Shown: piece after piece, positions 9,001 to 18,164 of the stretch
How the letters are laid out: every line of letters begins with the position of its first letter
How positions within the stretch are numbered: position 1 is the stretch's first letter
Source: Sphingobacterium composti
GTDB lineage: Bacteria > Bacteroidota > Bacteroidia > Sphingobacteriales > Sphingobacteriaceae
Direction of reading: 5' to 3'
NCBI RefSeq assembly: GCF_009829075.1
Contig: NZ_WUQZ01000018.1
Location: forward strand, 19,435-83,434
Length of the DNA: 64,000 bases
Program-made: the position numbers and the translations under genes
Notes under the pieces: generated by a model
Database searches by the model: none
Seen by the model: the letters and a program-made list of their open reading frames with translations, nothing else
Told to the model about the DNA's origin: nothing

Positions 9001-10671
9001 TTATCCTTTTTTGACTTCTTTAGCCCACGAATCTTTTAAAGTAACTGTTCTGTTGAAAACCAAATTTTCTGGAGTTGATTTGGTGTCCAAATTGAAATAT
9101 CCTAAACGGATAAATTGATATCCTTTTCCTGGGACAGCATTTGCCAAGTCAGGTTCTATATAAGCCTTTGGAATAATTGTCAAACTATTTGGATTCAACG
9201 AAGCTTTGAAATCTTCTTCAGCTGCTGGGTTTTCCACTTGGAAGAGACGGTCATACAAACGTACTTCCGCTTCTTTGGCGTGAGCCGTAGAAATCCAGTG
9301 GATCGTTCCTTTTACTTTCAATCCTGATGTATCTTCGCCAGATTTTGAATTTGGAATGTAGTTACAGTGAACTTCTGTTACATTTCCATTCTCGTCCTTT
9401 TTGAAGTCGTGACATTCTACAATATATCCGTGCTTCAAACGTACCGAAAGACCAGGACCTAGACGGAAGAATTTCTTTGGAGCATCCTCCATGAAATCTT
9501 CGCGTTCTATCCACAATTCTTTTGTGAAAGGAATGATGCGCGAACCTTCGCCACCTTCTACTTCTGGATTATTTTCGCCAACTAAATCTTCTACTTTTCC
9601 ATCAGGATAGTTCGTTATGATTAATTTAATCGGGTCTAATACCGCCATTCTACGCCAAGCTGTTTTATTCAAATCCTCACGGATACAGAATTCTAACAAA
9701 CTCACGTCAATCATATTTTCGCGTTTTTGAACGCCGATACGTTCTGCGAAATTGCGAATACTTGCTGGCGTATAACCACGACGACGTAATCCTGATATCG
9801 TAGGCATACGTGGATCGTCCCAACTTTCTACATGACCTTCATTTACCAATTGTAATAATTTACGCTTGCTCATGACTGTATAAGTCATATTCAGACGTGC
9901 AAATTCATATTGTTTAGAAGGGAAAATTTCTAGTTGCTCAATCAGCCAATCGTATAATGCACGGTGCGGAATAAATTCCAATGTACATACAGAATGCGTG
10001 ATTTTCTCGATAGAATCTGATTGACCGTGTGCAAAATCATACATCGGATATATGCACCAATCATTTCCTGTGCGGTGATGATGAGCATGCTTGATGCGAT
10101 AAATTATCGGATCACGCATATGCATATTTGGGTTTCCCAAGTCAATTTTAGCACGTAAGACTTTTTCACCGTCTTGGTATTTACCTTCACGCATTTCTTT
10201 GAATAACCTCAAGTTCTCTTCTATAGATCTGCTGCGATAAGGTGTTGGTACGCCTGGTTCAGTAGGTGTACCCTTTGCTGACGCAATTTCTTCTGCTGTA
10301 CTATCATCGACATAAGCTAAGCCATTCTCGATAAGTTTGATAGCATATTCGTATAGTGTTTCGAAATAATCGGATGTATATAGTTCTTCAGCCCATTGGA
10401 AGCCTAACCACTGTATATCTTTCTTGATGCTTTCCACATATTCTGTGTCTTCCGTTACAGGATTTGTGTCATCAAAGCGAAGGTTTGTCTTGCCATTATA
10501 TTTTTGTGCCAATCCGAAGTTAAGGCAGATGGATTTGGCATGGCCAATATGAAGATAGCCATTCGGCTCAGGAGGAAATCTTGTCAATACACGACCATCA
10601 TGTTTTCCAGTTCGAAGATCTTCTTCGATGATTTCTTCAATAAAATTTAATGATTTTTCTTCCTCTATCAT
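9001..10671 (-). CDS. glnS: Glutaminyl-tRNA synthetase
   Basis: This class I aminoacyl-tRNA synthetase charges tRNA-Gln with glutamine directly. The 556-residue protein has the HIGH motif inside [16 protein letters not shown] (about residues 31-46) and the KMSKS counterpart VMSKRK. GlnRS signatures such as [18 protein letters not shown] and the C-terminal anticodon-binding beta barrels are present. The N-terminus [13 protein letters not shown] aligns with the start of E. coli GlnS, which supports the ATG at 10671. A TAACTTTG promoter box ends only 4 nt before the start codon, so the mRNA may be leaderless. Two tRNA-Gln genes lie about 33 kb away in the same window. Confidence 0.97.
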   Translation of the reverse strand: MIEEEKSLNFIEEIIEEDLRTGKHDGRVLTRFPPEPNGYLHIGHAKSICLNFGLAQKYNGKTNLRFDDTNPVTEDTEYVESIKKDIQWLGFQWAEELYTSDYFETLYEYAIKLIENGLAYVDDSTAEEIASAKGTPTEPGVPTPYRSRSIEENLRLFKEMREGKYQDGEKVLRAKIDLGNPNMHMRDPIIYRIKHAHHHRTGNDWCIYPMYDFAHGQSDSIEKITHSVCTLEFIPHRALYDWLIEQLEIFPSKQYEFARLNMTYTVMSKRKLLQLVNEGHVESWDDPRMPTISGLRRRGYTPASIRNFAERIGVQKRENMIDVSLLEFCIREDLNKTAWRRMAVLDPIKLIITNYPDGKVEDLVGENNPEVEGGEGSRIIPFTKELWIEREDFMEDAPKKFFRLGPGLSVRLKHGYIVECHDFKKDENGNVTEVHCNYIPNSKSGEDTSGLKVKGTIHWISTAHAKEAEVRLYDRLFQVENPAAEEDFKASLNPNSLTIIPKAYIEPDLANAVPGKGYQFIRLGYFNLDTKSTPENLVFNRTVTLKDSWAKEVKKG

Positions 10672-10675
10672 GAAG

Positions 10676-10683
10676 CAAAGTTA
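10676..10683 (-). promoter_or_regulatory. Candidate -7 box of glnS directly abutting the start codon
   Basis: On the minus strand this reads TAACTTTG, matching TAnnTTTG, and only 4 nt separate it from the ATG at 10671. The predicted transcription start falls on or next to the start codon. No clear TTG is found 19 nt upstream. Confidence 0.5.
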
Positions 10684-10771
10684 CTTATATATCGTTAAAT
10701 ATAGGAATGTTGAGCGTAAAATATATCTGTAATTGCACTAATAAATCTAAAATACTTTTATAAATTAGAAC

Positions 10772-12013
10772 ATGAAATTTCCGCAAGCCTTAAGATATTG
10801 GATTTTGTTAATCTGTAGTCTGCCTTTATTGCTTTTAGCTAAATCGCCTAAGCCAAAAATTTTGATTTATGGCAGTACGATGGAGGCCTATGTTGCTGCA
10901 TTGCAGTCCGCTGCTTCTGGTGTTCCCACTTTATGGGTGAATCCTCAGGGATATGATTTTGGAAAAGATCAAAAACAGGTCGGTGAAGAAAATACATCTT
11001 CTTTGCTAGATGGCGGTGTAATTCATCAATTTATAAAATCAGAAGTTCAGACTACTGATTCGACAGCATTATTTCAGCAGAGGGGTAAATCGCAGTCATA
11101 TCAAATACTCAGTCCAGATAATTTACTTTTTACGTCAGTTGCAAACGTAGACGTGGTTCAGATCAAACGTGGGAAAAATTGGTCGATTTCATTATCAAAT
11201 AAGCAAAAGTTTGATGTAGTAACTGTATTGGATGCGAGTGTTAATCGGCAGTTGATGCAGAAAACAACTTTAAAAGACATACCTTCTTTTAAATATAAGA
11301 ATGCGAAAGACATCACGCTAGCTGAATCTCGTGCTGTAGTTTTTTTAGGTGTGATTGGAGAAGATGTTTATGCATCAACACTGCCTGATATTCTAACTCA
11401 GAAAGAAAATTTCTATGTAGCTGATGTGAGTGGCTTAAAAGTAGAATTGTCAAAATCTTTCAGAATGAGTTACGCACAGGTAATGGGTGCTATTGCGGGA
11501 TATTGTGCTTTTTTCAAATCAACCGCTGATAAGGTCGATCTTCGTACCTTGCAAAATGAACTCTTGATGTTTAGAGCTAGATTGCTACCAGCAATTGATG
11601 TGTCAGTTCAGGATAAGAATTTTATTTCGTTACAACGTGCCTACTTATCAGGTATTTTGCCAACACGAGTTCTAGACGGACAGCCCATATTTGATTTAAA
11701 AGATTCAGTTCGTGTCTCTGATATTAAACCCATTATAAACCAATTTTATTCGCGGGCACAGTTGTGGTTTGTAGATAATAATCCTGAATATCTTACGCTA
11801 AAAGATGCATTAAATCTAATAAAATTTACAGCTTTTCGTGGTGAAGAATTAGATGTTGAAGTAAAGAATAAGTGGAATAAAGAATTAACTTTCGAAGGAG
11901 ATTTTGATCCTTCAAAAGTTATTTCTCGTTATGAATTTGCGGTGTTATTTGATAGATACGCTTCGCCTTTTGTGAAAAAGGTAAGTCAAGACGGGGCTAC
12001 TATATATCGTTAG
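10772..12013 (+). CDS. Secreted FAD-oxidoreductase-like protein with degenerate cofactor site (probable pseudoenzyme)
   Basis: The 413-residue protein has an N-terminal signal peptide (residues 1-23). The segment KILIYGSTMEAYVAALQSAASGVPTLWV occupies the place of the Rossmann dinucleotide motif of FAD_oxidored (PF12831) enzymes, but the G-x-G-x-x-G pattern is lost. Its last 110 residues resemble the C-terminus of the intact enzyme at 14968-16821: compare ISRYEFAVLFDRY with INRRYLSVILDSH, and QPIFDLKDSVRVSDI with QTWFYPEREISEYEL. The middle of the enzyme is much shortened. I read it as a diverged paralog that has lost FAD binding, perhaps a binding or regulatory partner. It is convergent with the ROK gene, and the two overlap by 4 bp. 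It is not clearly part of the downstream operon. Confidence 0.6.
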   Translation: MKFPQALRYWILLICSLPLLLLAKSPKPKILIYGSTMEAYVAALQSAASGVPTLWVNPQGYDFGKDQKQVGEENTSSLLDGGVIHQFIKSEVQTTDSTALFQQRGKSQSYQILSPDNLLFTSVANVDVVQIKRGKNWSISLSNKQKFDVVTVLDASVNRQLMQKTTLKDIPSFKYKNAKDITLAESRAVVFLGVIGEDVYASTLPDILTQKENFYVADVSGLKVELSKSFRMSYAQVMGAIAGYCAFFKSTADKVDLRTLQNELLMFRARLLPAIDVSVQDKNFISLQRAYLSGILPTRVLDGQPIFDLKDSVRVSDIKPIINQFYSRAQLWFVDNNPEYLTLKDALNLIKFTAFRGEELDVEVKNKWNKELTFEGDFDPSKVISRYEFAVLFDRYASPFVKKVSQDGATIYR

Positions 12014-13239
12014 TCAGTGATATTCAGTAATCGATCTCTTAATAAGAGACAAGCGCCATAAGAAGCTAAGTTTTCATTTTTAAATGATAAAATAATCTTA
12101 GTGTCTCTATTTACAGTGGATAGTGAATATTTATTTACTGCATTTTTTAGCGGTAAACTTAAGTATTCCTCAGACTTAGCAACTACACCTCCGATTATAA
12201 TTAATTCGGGATTGAATATATTTATTAAAGAAGCGATACCTCTCCCTAATTTGTCTCCAATATGATTTATAGCCTCAATGCAAAGGTTGTCATCTTTTTT
12301 CGCTGCTGCTATAATATCGTTAAGTTTAATGTCTTCTAATTTTTTAAATTTTTTGGTAAGACTACTTGTGGCGCCATTATTGATTTGTTCAGTTACTAGA
12401 CGAATTAATGCATAGCCTGATGCTTCTGTTTCGAGACACCCTTTTTTACCGCATTTACAAATGATGTCGTTGTCGAAAATTGAGATGTGTCCGAATTCAC
12501 CAGAAAACCCTGATTTCCCATAGTATAGCTGTCCATTAATCATAATTCCTAGTCCAATACCGTTGTCCACATTTACAAAAAGAGCGTCTTTTTCTTCTGA
12601 AAGAATTCCGCTGCTGAACTCCGCATAAGACAACGCTTTTGTGTCATTTTCTAGGAATGTTGGGATACCAATATTTTCCTCAAAGAATTTTGATAAAGGA
12701 TCTTCATAAAAATTGAAATAAGAATAAGAATATCCTGTTCTGTAATTAATTCGACCAGACAAGTTAATACCTATTCCCAAAATTTTAGCTTTTAGGATAT
12801 TATGTTTGTCAATAAATTGATTTATTTCTTTACAGATGGCTAATAGCGATTCTTCATTGTTTTCAAGCACATAAGGGATATTATCCTTTTTGGAGACAAT
12901 ATCTTTCTTCATATTGATCATTGAAATGCTGAGGTTTTCACTGCCAACCTGCACACCTATAAAATATGCGGAGTTTGCGACTAATCCATATGTATTTGGT
13001 TTTCTACCTACAGCGGAGGTGGATTTTCCGTAATCTTTTACTAACTCATCTTCAGAGAGTTCAGTTATGCACTCGTTTATTTTGGGGATACTGATATTAA
13101 ATTCTTTGCTCAATTCTGCAATGGTAGCCGTTTCATTCGTAGCAAAATAGGCTAGTATTTTTTTCTTTAGTCGAATATTTTTATAGGCGACTCCATTTTT
13201 AGTTGCCTCATGAATATCTTTAAAAAAGTTAGATGTCAT
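12010..13239 (-). CDS. ROK-family (NagC/XylR-type) transcriptional repressor
   Basis: The 409-residue protein has an N-terminal winged helix-turn-helix (about residues 25-80: KKILAYFATNETATIAELSKEFNISIPKINECI). A ROK sugar-kinase-like domain follows, with VDNGIGLGIMINGQLYYGKSGFSGEFGH. The zinc motif CKCGKKGCLE lies near residue 260 and contains the Cys cluster of ROK proteins. The presence of the wHTH and its position mark it as a regulator rather than a kinase. It is transcribed away from the MFS permease gene. It probably binds the 216-bp divergent region and responds to a sugar or sugar-phosphate from this locus. NagC-type proteins sense GlcNAc-6-P, but the effector here is not known. Confidence 0.9.
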   Translation of the reverse strand: MTSNFFKDIHEATKNGVAYKNIRLKKKILAYFATNETATIAELSKEFNISIPKINECITELSEDELVKDYGKSTSAVGRKPNTYGLVANSAYFIGVQVGSENLSISMINMKKDIVSKKDNIPYVLENNEESLLAICKEINQFIDKHNILKAKILGIGINLSGRINYRTGYSYSYFNFYEDPLSKFFEENIGIPTFLENDTKALSYAEFSSGILSEEKDALFVNVDNGIGLGIMINGQLYYGKSGFSGEFGHISIFDNDIICKCGKKGCLETEASGYALIRLVTEQINNGATSSLTKKFKKLEDIKLNDIIAAAKKDDNLCIEAINHIGDKLGRGIASLINIFNPELIIIGGVVAKSEEYLSLPLKNAVNKYSLSTVNRDTKIILSFKNENLASYGACLLLRDRLLNITD

Positions 13240-13361
13240 ATAAATTATTGGCTAAATCTTTATTTATTCAAGTTTACGGAATATTGATCGTATTTGTAAA
13301 AATTTTTAATAACTAAATTTTAATAATTGATTTTTTTTAAATATAATTGAAAACTTTTTTG

Positions 13362-13419
13362 TAGCTAAAAGCTAATTTATAGTAAATCTAGATTATTTTT
13401 AGTTGAAAACCTAATTTTG
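13362..13419. promoter_or_regulatory. Divergent control region with palindromes and a -7 box upstream of the MFS gene
   Basis: In the 216-bp gap between the ROK gene and the permease are the palindromes TAGCTAAAAGCTA (13362-13374) and AATCTAGATT (13385-13394), then TAATTTTG (13412-13419), a TAnnTTTG-type -7 box. The palindromes lie where an operator would block this promoter. They are candidate ROK sites by position only, and the AT content makes chance palindromes possible. Confidence 0.35.
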
Positions 13420-13455
13420 GTTTACAGAATCATAACATAACTAATATTCTAAACG

Positions 13456-14745
13456 GTGAAAAACGAATCCACTAAAAAGTCAATCCATCCAATATCTTGG
13501 ATACCTACCACTTGGTTTGCAATGGGCCTTCCATTTGTGGCTCTGTCTGGTGCAAGTTCTATTATGTACAAAAACTTAGGTGTATCAGATGCGCAGATTG
13601 CATTTTGGACATCTCTTATAATGTTACCATGGACCTTAAAGCCTTTTTGGGGACCATTTTTAGAGCTTTATAAAACTAAAAAATTCTTTGTTTATGTAAC
13701 GCAGATTTTTACTGGTATTTTATTTGGGTTAGTAGGTCTGACGCTGCAGTTAGATCATTTTTTTAGTTTTTCAATAGCAATTCTTACTATCATAGCTCTG
13801 AGTGCTTCTACTCATGATACTGCAGCTGATGGAGTGTATCTAAATGAATTGGATGCTAAAAACCAAGCAAAGTATGTTGGTTGGCAAGGAGCCTTTTACA
13901 ATATCGCAAAGGTATTTTCTGGTGGGGTACTGGTCTACTTAGCTGGTGAATTAGAGCAAAAAATTGGTATTAGCAACGCGTGGATGGTGGTCATGTTCTG
14001 CTATGGTGTACTAATGATTGGGTTGGGTATATATAATGCTAAAGCATTGCCAAATTCCCAACAAGAAGCTAAAACAACTTCATTGAAAGAAGGATTTGAA
14101 ACACTTAAGGATGTTATAATTACATTCTTTCAGAAAAAAAATATCTGGTATAGTTTACTCTTCGTAGTTTTCTATCGTTTTGCAGAAGGACAGGCGATCA
14201 AGATTATTCCCTTGTTTTTTAAAGCTGATCGTGCTGAAGGTGGTTTGGGGTTAAGCACATCAGAGATAGGTTTATTGTATGGAGTATTTGGTGCGATCGC
14301 GTTCGTTTTGGGATCAATTTTGGCTGGTAATTATGTTGCTAAAAAGGGTTTGACACGCAAGACATTACTAACGCTTTGTGCTTGTTTTAATATTCCTTTT
14401 GCGGCATATGCTTTCTTGGCGATCTTCGTTCCTACAAATCTAGTGGTAATTGCTACTGCGGTAATTGTTGAGTATTTCGGTTATGGATTCGGTTTTGTCG
14501 GTATTATATTATTTACTATGCAAAATATTGCTCCAGGGAAATATAAAATGGCGCATTATGCCTTTGGTAGCGGTCTTATCAATTTGGGTTTTATGTTGCC
14601 TTCTATGATTAGCGGTGTTTTGAGTGATTGGATGGGATATAAGGTCTTCTTTGTATGGGTTTTAGTTTCTACTATCCCTGCTTTTATTGTCACTTGGTTA
14701 GTGCCTTTGCGAAAACCAGAGGAAGTTGAGGGAGATGATTTGTAG
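13456..14745 (+). CDS. AmpG/PAT1-like MFS permease
   Basis: This 429-residue inner-membrane protein has about 12 predicted membrane segments. The N-terminal region GLPFVALSGASSIMYKNLGVSDAQIAF and the segment ASTHDTAADGVYLNELDAKNQAKYVGW correspond to the D-x-x-x-D region of AmpG-like transporters. AmpG imports GlcNAc-anhydro-muropeptides. Related Bacteroidota permeases import other sugars, so the exact substrate is open. The start is GTG at 13456. No in-frame ATG lies upstream, and the next ATG (13522) would remove the first residues before membrane segment 1. It is divergent from a ROK repressor and is probably the first gene of the glycan operon, although a 222-bp AT-rich gap follows. Confidence 0.8.
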   Translation: MKNESTKKSIHPISWIPTTWFAMGLPFVALSGASSIMYKNLGVSDAQIAFWTSLIMLPWTLKPFWGPFLELYKTKKFFVYVTQIFTGILFGLVGLTLQLDHFFSFSIAILTIIALSASTHDTAADGVYLNELDAKNQAKYVGWQGAFYNIAKVFSGGVLVYLAGELEQKIGISNAWMVVMFCYGVLMIGLGIYNAKALPNSQQEAKTTSLKEGFETLKDVIITFFQKKNIWYSLLFVVFYRFAEGQAIKIIPLFFKADRAEGGLGLSTSEIGLLYGVFGAIAFVLGSILAGNYVAKKGLTRKTLLTLCACFNIPFAAYAFLAIFVPTNLVVIATAVIVEYFGYGFGFVGIILFTMQNIAPGKYKMAHYAFGSGLINLGFMLPSMISGVLSDWMGYKVFFVWVLVSTIPAFIVTWLVPLRKPEEVEGDDL

Positions 14746-14967
14746 TTCTAATTAATTGTTATTTACTTATAAGATATTTATCTAGATAATTGGCAGTGAT
14801 CATTTTTAATTTTTCTTAAAAAAGAACTTGTGTTTATAAATAAAATTTTATTATTTAGCTTTTGTTTTCAAAAAGTATATTTTTTTGAACAATAGACGGT
14901 AAAATATAATTGCATAAGTAATTTCTTTAGATCGTTTACTAACGTTTAATATTTTGAACCATATACA

Positions 14968-16821
14968 ATGCGTAAAATTTTAGTGCTATTCAGTTTGCTT
15001 GTAGGAGTATTAGCCAATGCCTTTTCTCAGCTTAAGACTGATGTCATAATAATAGGAGGAGGTGCCAGTGGGACTATGGCTGCCATTCAAGCTTCGCGAT
15101 TAGGGGTTAAGTCTATCGTTTTAGAGGAGACGACTTGGTTGGGCGGAATGTTGACTTCTGCTGGGGTTGCGGCTATCGACGGAAATCATAATATGCCATC
15201 TGGTTTGTGGGGTGAATTTCGCTCACATTTGTACGCGTACTATGGTGGTCCGAAAGAAGTTGAAACTGGCTGGGTAAGTAATACTTTATTTGAACCTCAA
15301 GTAGGTAATCAAATACTGCAGAAAATGGTAGCTGATGAGTCGAATATTAAAGTATTATTTGAATCAAAGTGGAAAGTTGCAGAAAAAAAAGCTAACGGAT
15401 GGTCTATCTCATATTTGGATGCTAAGAATAAGCTACAAACAGTAGAAGGTAAGGTGTTGGTTGATGCAACAGAATTGGGTGATGTGATGGCTTCGCTTAA
15501 AATTCCATATTATTTGGGAATGGATAGCAAAGAGCTGACTAAAGAACCTTTTGCGTTGGATCAAGCAAACGATATTGTGCAAGATTTGACTTATGTTATT
15601 ACTTTGAGGGATTTTGGTCCAAAAGCAAATAAAACTATTAAAAAACCCAAAAACTACAATAAAGAAGAATTTGCTGGCTGTTGTGATGTTTCTGACCCTG
15701 CAACATTCAACCAAGACAATAACGATTGTTTCAAAATGTTGACTTACGGCAGATTGCCAAACAACAGATTTATGATCAACTGGCCCAAAAAAGGCAATGA
15801 TATTTATCTAAATGTAGTGGAAATGTCTCCTGAAGACCGTGTTAAGGCATTGGAAGAAGCAAAGCAAATGACATTACGTTTTGTATATTATATACAGAAT
15901 GAGTTAGGCTTTAAGAATTTGGGTATTGACTATGACCAATATCCAACTAAAGATGGTTTTCCAATGATCCCTTATCATAGAGAATCAAGACGTGTGGTGG
16001 GTAAGTCTTTGTTTGCATTGCAGCATATTATGACACCTTACGATACTCCAGAAAAATATTATCGTGCTGGTGTGATTGTAGGCGATTATCCTATTGATCA
16101 TCATCATTACAAATACGGTAACGCACCTGAAATTGATTTTGTAAAAATACGCGTTCCTTCTTATAATGTGCCTTTAGGCGTCTTATTGCCAAAAGATTAT
16201 GATGGATTAATCGTGGCGGAAAAAAGTATTGGGGCAACAAACATTGTTAATGGTGCTACACGTTTACAGCCTGTAGTACTAGGTATAGGTCAAGCTTCAG
16301 GTGTTTTGGCTGCCTTGGCAGTAAAACAAAATAAGCAGCCTTCAGAGGTTTCTATACGTGATGTGCAATCAACGCTTTTGGATAATAAGGCTTATATTAT
16401 GCCTTACTATGACGTACCTCCGACTGATCCTCAATTCAAAACGCTACACAAAATTGGTGCAACAGGCGTAATGAAAGCAGTTGGTGTTCCTTATAAATGG
16501 GCTAATCAAACTTGGTTTTATCCAGAACGTGAAATTAGTGAGTATGAGTTGATTGAGGGATTGCGCTTATACTATCCAGAACTGAATACTGTGTGGACAG
16601 CTTCAGGCAAAGCGTTGACTGTACAGGGTTTACAAGATATATTGAAGGAAATTAAACAGGATATCAGTCTTGTTGATTTGAATAACATCTTATCCAAAAA
16701 TAAGTTAGAAATATTAAAAGACGAAGGTTCAAAAATTAATCGTCGTTATTTATCCGTGATATTGGATTCACATTTACGCTTATTTGAAAAGGAAATTGAT
16801 CACTCAGGAAATCTAAAATAA
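14968..16821 (+). CDS. Exported FAD-dependent oxidoreductase (FAD_oxidored, PF12831)
   Basis: This is a 617-residue flavoprotein with a cleavable signal peptide (residues 1-20, ending ANAFSQ). The FAD-binding motif is VIIIGGGASGTMAAIQASRLG at about residues 25-45, followed by LEETTWLGGMLTSAG and a late IVNGATRLQPVVLGIGQASG. Members of this family are common in Bacteroidota glycan loci, but their substrates are largely unknown. It is predicted to act in the periplasm or at the outer membrane on a sugar or an organic acid. Positions 510-617 form an extra C-terminal helical domain, which is also found in the degenerate paralog at 10772-12013. It is probably co-transcribed with the next genes. 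Confidence 0.85.
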   Translation: MRKILVLFSLLVGVLANAFSQLKTDVIIIGGGASGTMAAIQASRLGVKSIVLEETTWLGGMLTSAGVAAIDGNHNMPSGLWGEFRSHLYAYYGGPKEVETGWVSNTLFEPQVGNQILQKMVADESNIKVLFESKWKVAEKKANGWSISYLDAKNKLQTVEGKVLVDATELGDVMASLKIPYYLGMDSKELTKEPFALDQANDIVQDLTYVITLRDFGPKANKTIKKPKNYNKEEFAGCCDVSDPATFNQDNNDCFKMLTYGRLPNNRFMINWPKKGNDIYLNVVEMSPEDRVKALEEAKQMTLRFVYYIQNELGFKNLGIDYDQYPTKDGFPMIPYHRESRRVVGKSLFALQHIMTPYDTPEKYYRAGVIVGDYPIDHHHYKYGNAPEIDFVKIRVPSYNVPLGVLLPKDYDGLIVAEKSIGATNIVNGATRLQPVVLGIGQASGVLAALAVKQNKQPSEVSIRDVQSTLLDNKAYIMPYYDVPPTDPQFKTLHKIGATGVMKAVGVPYKWANQTWFYPEREISEYELIEGLRLYYPELNTVWTASGKALTVQGLQDILKEIKQDISLVDLNNILSKNKLEILKDEGSKINRRYLSVILDSHLRLFEKEIDHSGNLK

Positions 16822-16895
16822 TTATTTACAATCTACTTATGATTTGTTATAGATTTCCTAAAAGGAATTCTAGCAAATCTTCAAAATCTAATAAA

Positions 16896-18089
16896 ATGAA
16901 AAAAATATTTGGTTATGCTGCTTTTATAGCGTTACTAGCTGTCTCTTCTAATTTGAATGCCCAAGATTTTAATAGCCCAAAGGTGTTGGGTAAAGTCGAA
17001 CAAGCGATAAAAAAAGCGAAAATTGGAAATATTGTTGTTTTAGATGAGTTCTTAACAACAGCTTATCCTGAAGTGAAATATACAAAAGAAGTGTTGCCAG
17101 GCCCACAATTCTTAATTTCTGATGACCCTGAATACATTCGTGAAAATGACGCTATCGCAATGCAGGAAAACGTAGCTCCAGGTGCAGTACGTTTGTATGT
17201 ATATAATGTGAATGGCATAAAAGAGCCTCAGCAAATAAAAACCAAAATTACAGCAGTAATTAAAAACACAGGTAAAGAGAAAATGACTTTGCGTATGCTA
17301 AAGTATTCTTCTCAAAAGCCATCATTGAATTATTTTGCTATAGGAAAAAAAGGGCTTGAGGATTTCTTTAATTCTAATGTGGAGAATGATGTAAGATATA
17401 TTCAGCCGGGTGAGGTAGTTGCTATTGACCCTCAATTGGAAAAGAATATTGTTAGTTATGACGAATTAGTTCATGGTTTTTATGAATTCGTGGTTGATCA
17501 ACCTGGGCAGATTAGTATTTTGCAGACCTCTCCTGAAAAATCAGGTCCAGAGGCTTACGCACAGATAAAAACTGTGATTCCTAATAGTCATGAAAATGCT
17601 GGTCGTGGAATTTTCGGTGTTTCCAACTATAAAATTACTTCTGCCGATACTATCAGTACTGCTAATGGCGTGACGCAATTGGTTATTGCTGATGGAAAAT
17701 CAGATCCTTGGGTTACAGGCACAGTAGGAGAGAATAAAGATTTTGCGCAAAATGCAGGGAATTATGGTGTGATGTATCATACTAAATTAAAGTGGAAAAG
17801 TACAGATGGAAAAGGTTTAGCTCTGGTAACATGGAATTCAAGATCCGCTGACAACAGATGGTGCGGAGGAATGGGCTTGACAATGGACTTAAAAACTGCT
17901 GATGGAAAAAGTGTTGTAAGACAGCTTCCATCTGATGTTTTGGTAACTAAAGCTGCTCCTGAAGCAATTTTAGTTGAGATTTATAAACCAGATCCTACAA
18001 AAGAAATTCAAGAAATAGAATTTATTTACTCTCCTCCAGGAGCTTCATGTTTACCGACTCCTTTAGTTTTAATTCCTATTAAATTATAA
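16896..18089 (+). CDS. Exported protein of unknown function in the glycan locus
   Basis: I do not recognise this family. I chose the ATG at 16896 because it is followed by a clear signal peptide, MKKIFGYAAFIALLAVSSNLNAQ. A longer frame from 16839 only adds a polar 19-residue N-terminus in front of it. The mature protein is about 375 residues and looks mostly beta-stranded, with segments such as PGAVRLYVYNVNG, IKTKITAVIKNTGKEKMTLR, YDELVHGFYEFVVDQPGQIS and WNSRSADNRWCGGMGLTMDL. There are no obvious catalytic motifs. A pair of beta-sandwich modules, as in glycan-binding or copper-amine-oxidase-like folds, is possible but is a guess. It sits 74 nt after the FAD oxidoreductase gene and is followed by an intra-operon hairpin. 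Confidence 0.75.
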   Translation: MKKIFGYAAFIALLAVSSNLNAQDFNSPKVLGKVEQAIKKAKIGNIVVLDEFLTTAYPEVKYTKEVLPGPQFLISDDPEYIRENDAIAMQENVAPGAVRLYVYNVNGIKEPQQIKTKITAVIKNTGKEKMTLRMLKYSSQKPSLNYFAIGKKGLEDFFNSNVENDVRYIQPGEVVAIDPQLEKNIVSYDELVHGFYEFVVDQPGQISILQTSPEKSGPEAYAQIKTVIPNSHENAGRGIFGVSNYKITSADTISTANGVTQLVIADGKSDPWVTGTVGENKDFAQNAGNYGVMYHTKLKWKSTDGKGLALVTWNSRSADNRWCGGMGLTMDLKTADGKSVVRQLPSDVLVTKAAPEAILVEIYKPDPTKEIQEIEFIYSPPGASCLPTPLVLIPIKL

Positions 18090-18101
18090 TTTATAGTAGA
18101 T

Positions 18102-18124
18102 AGCTTCCCTTTTTAAGGGAAGCT
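18102..18124 (+). terminator. Intra-operon hairpin after the unknown exported protein gene
   Basis: AGCTTCCCTT (18102-18111) and AAGGGAAGCT (18115-18124) form a perfect 10-bp stem with a 3-nt loop. The U tract after it is weak (CTTACTTATT). It may be a partial terminator or mRNA-stability element that separates expression of the upstream and downstream genes. Confidence 0.6.
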
Positions 18125-18164
18125 CTTACTTATTAACCTATCAATTGAATTTGCGAATTAAGCA

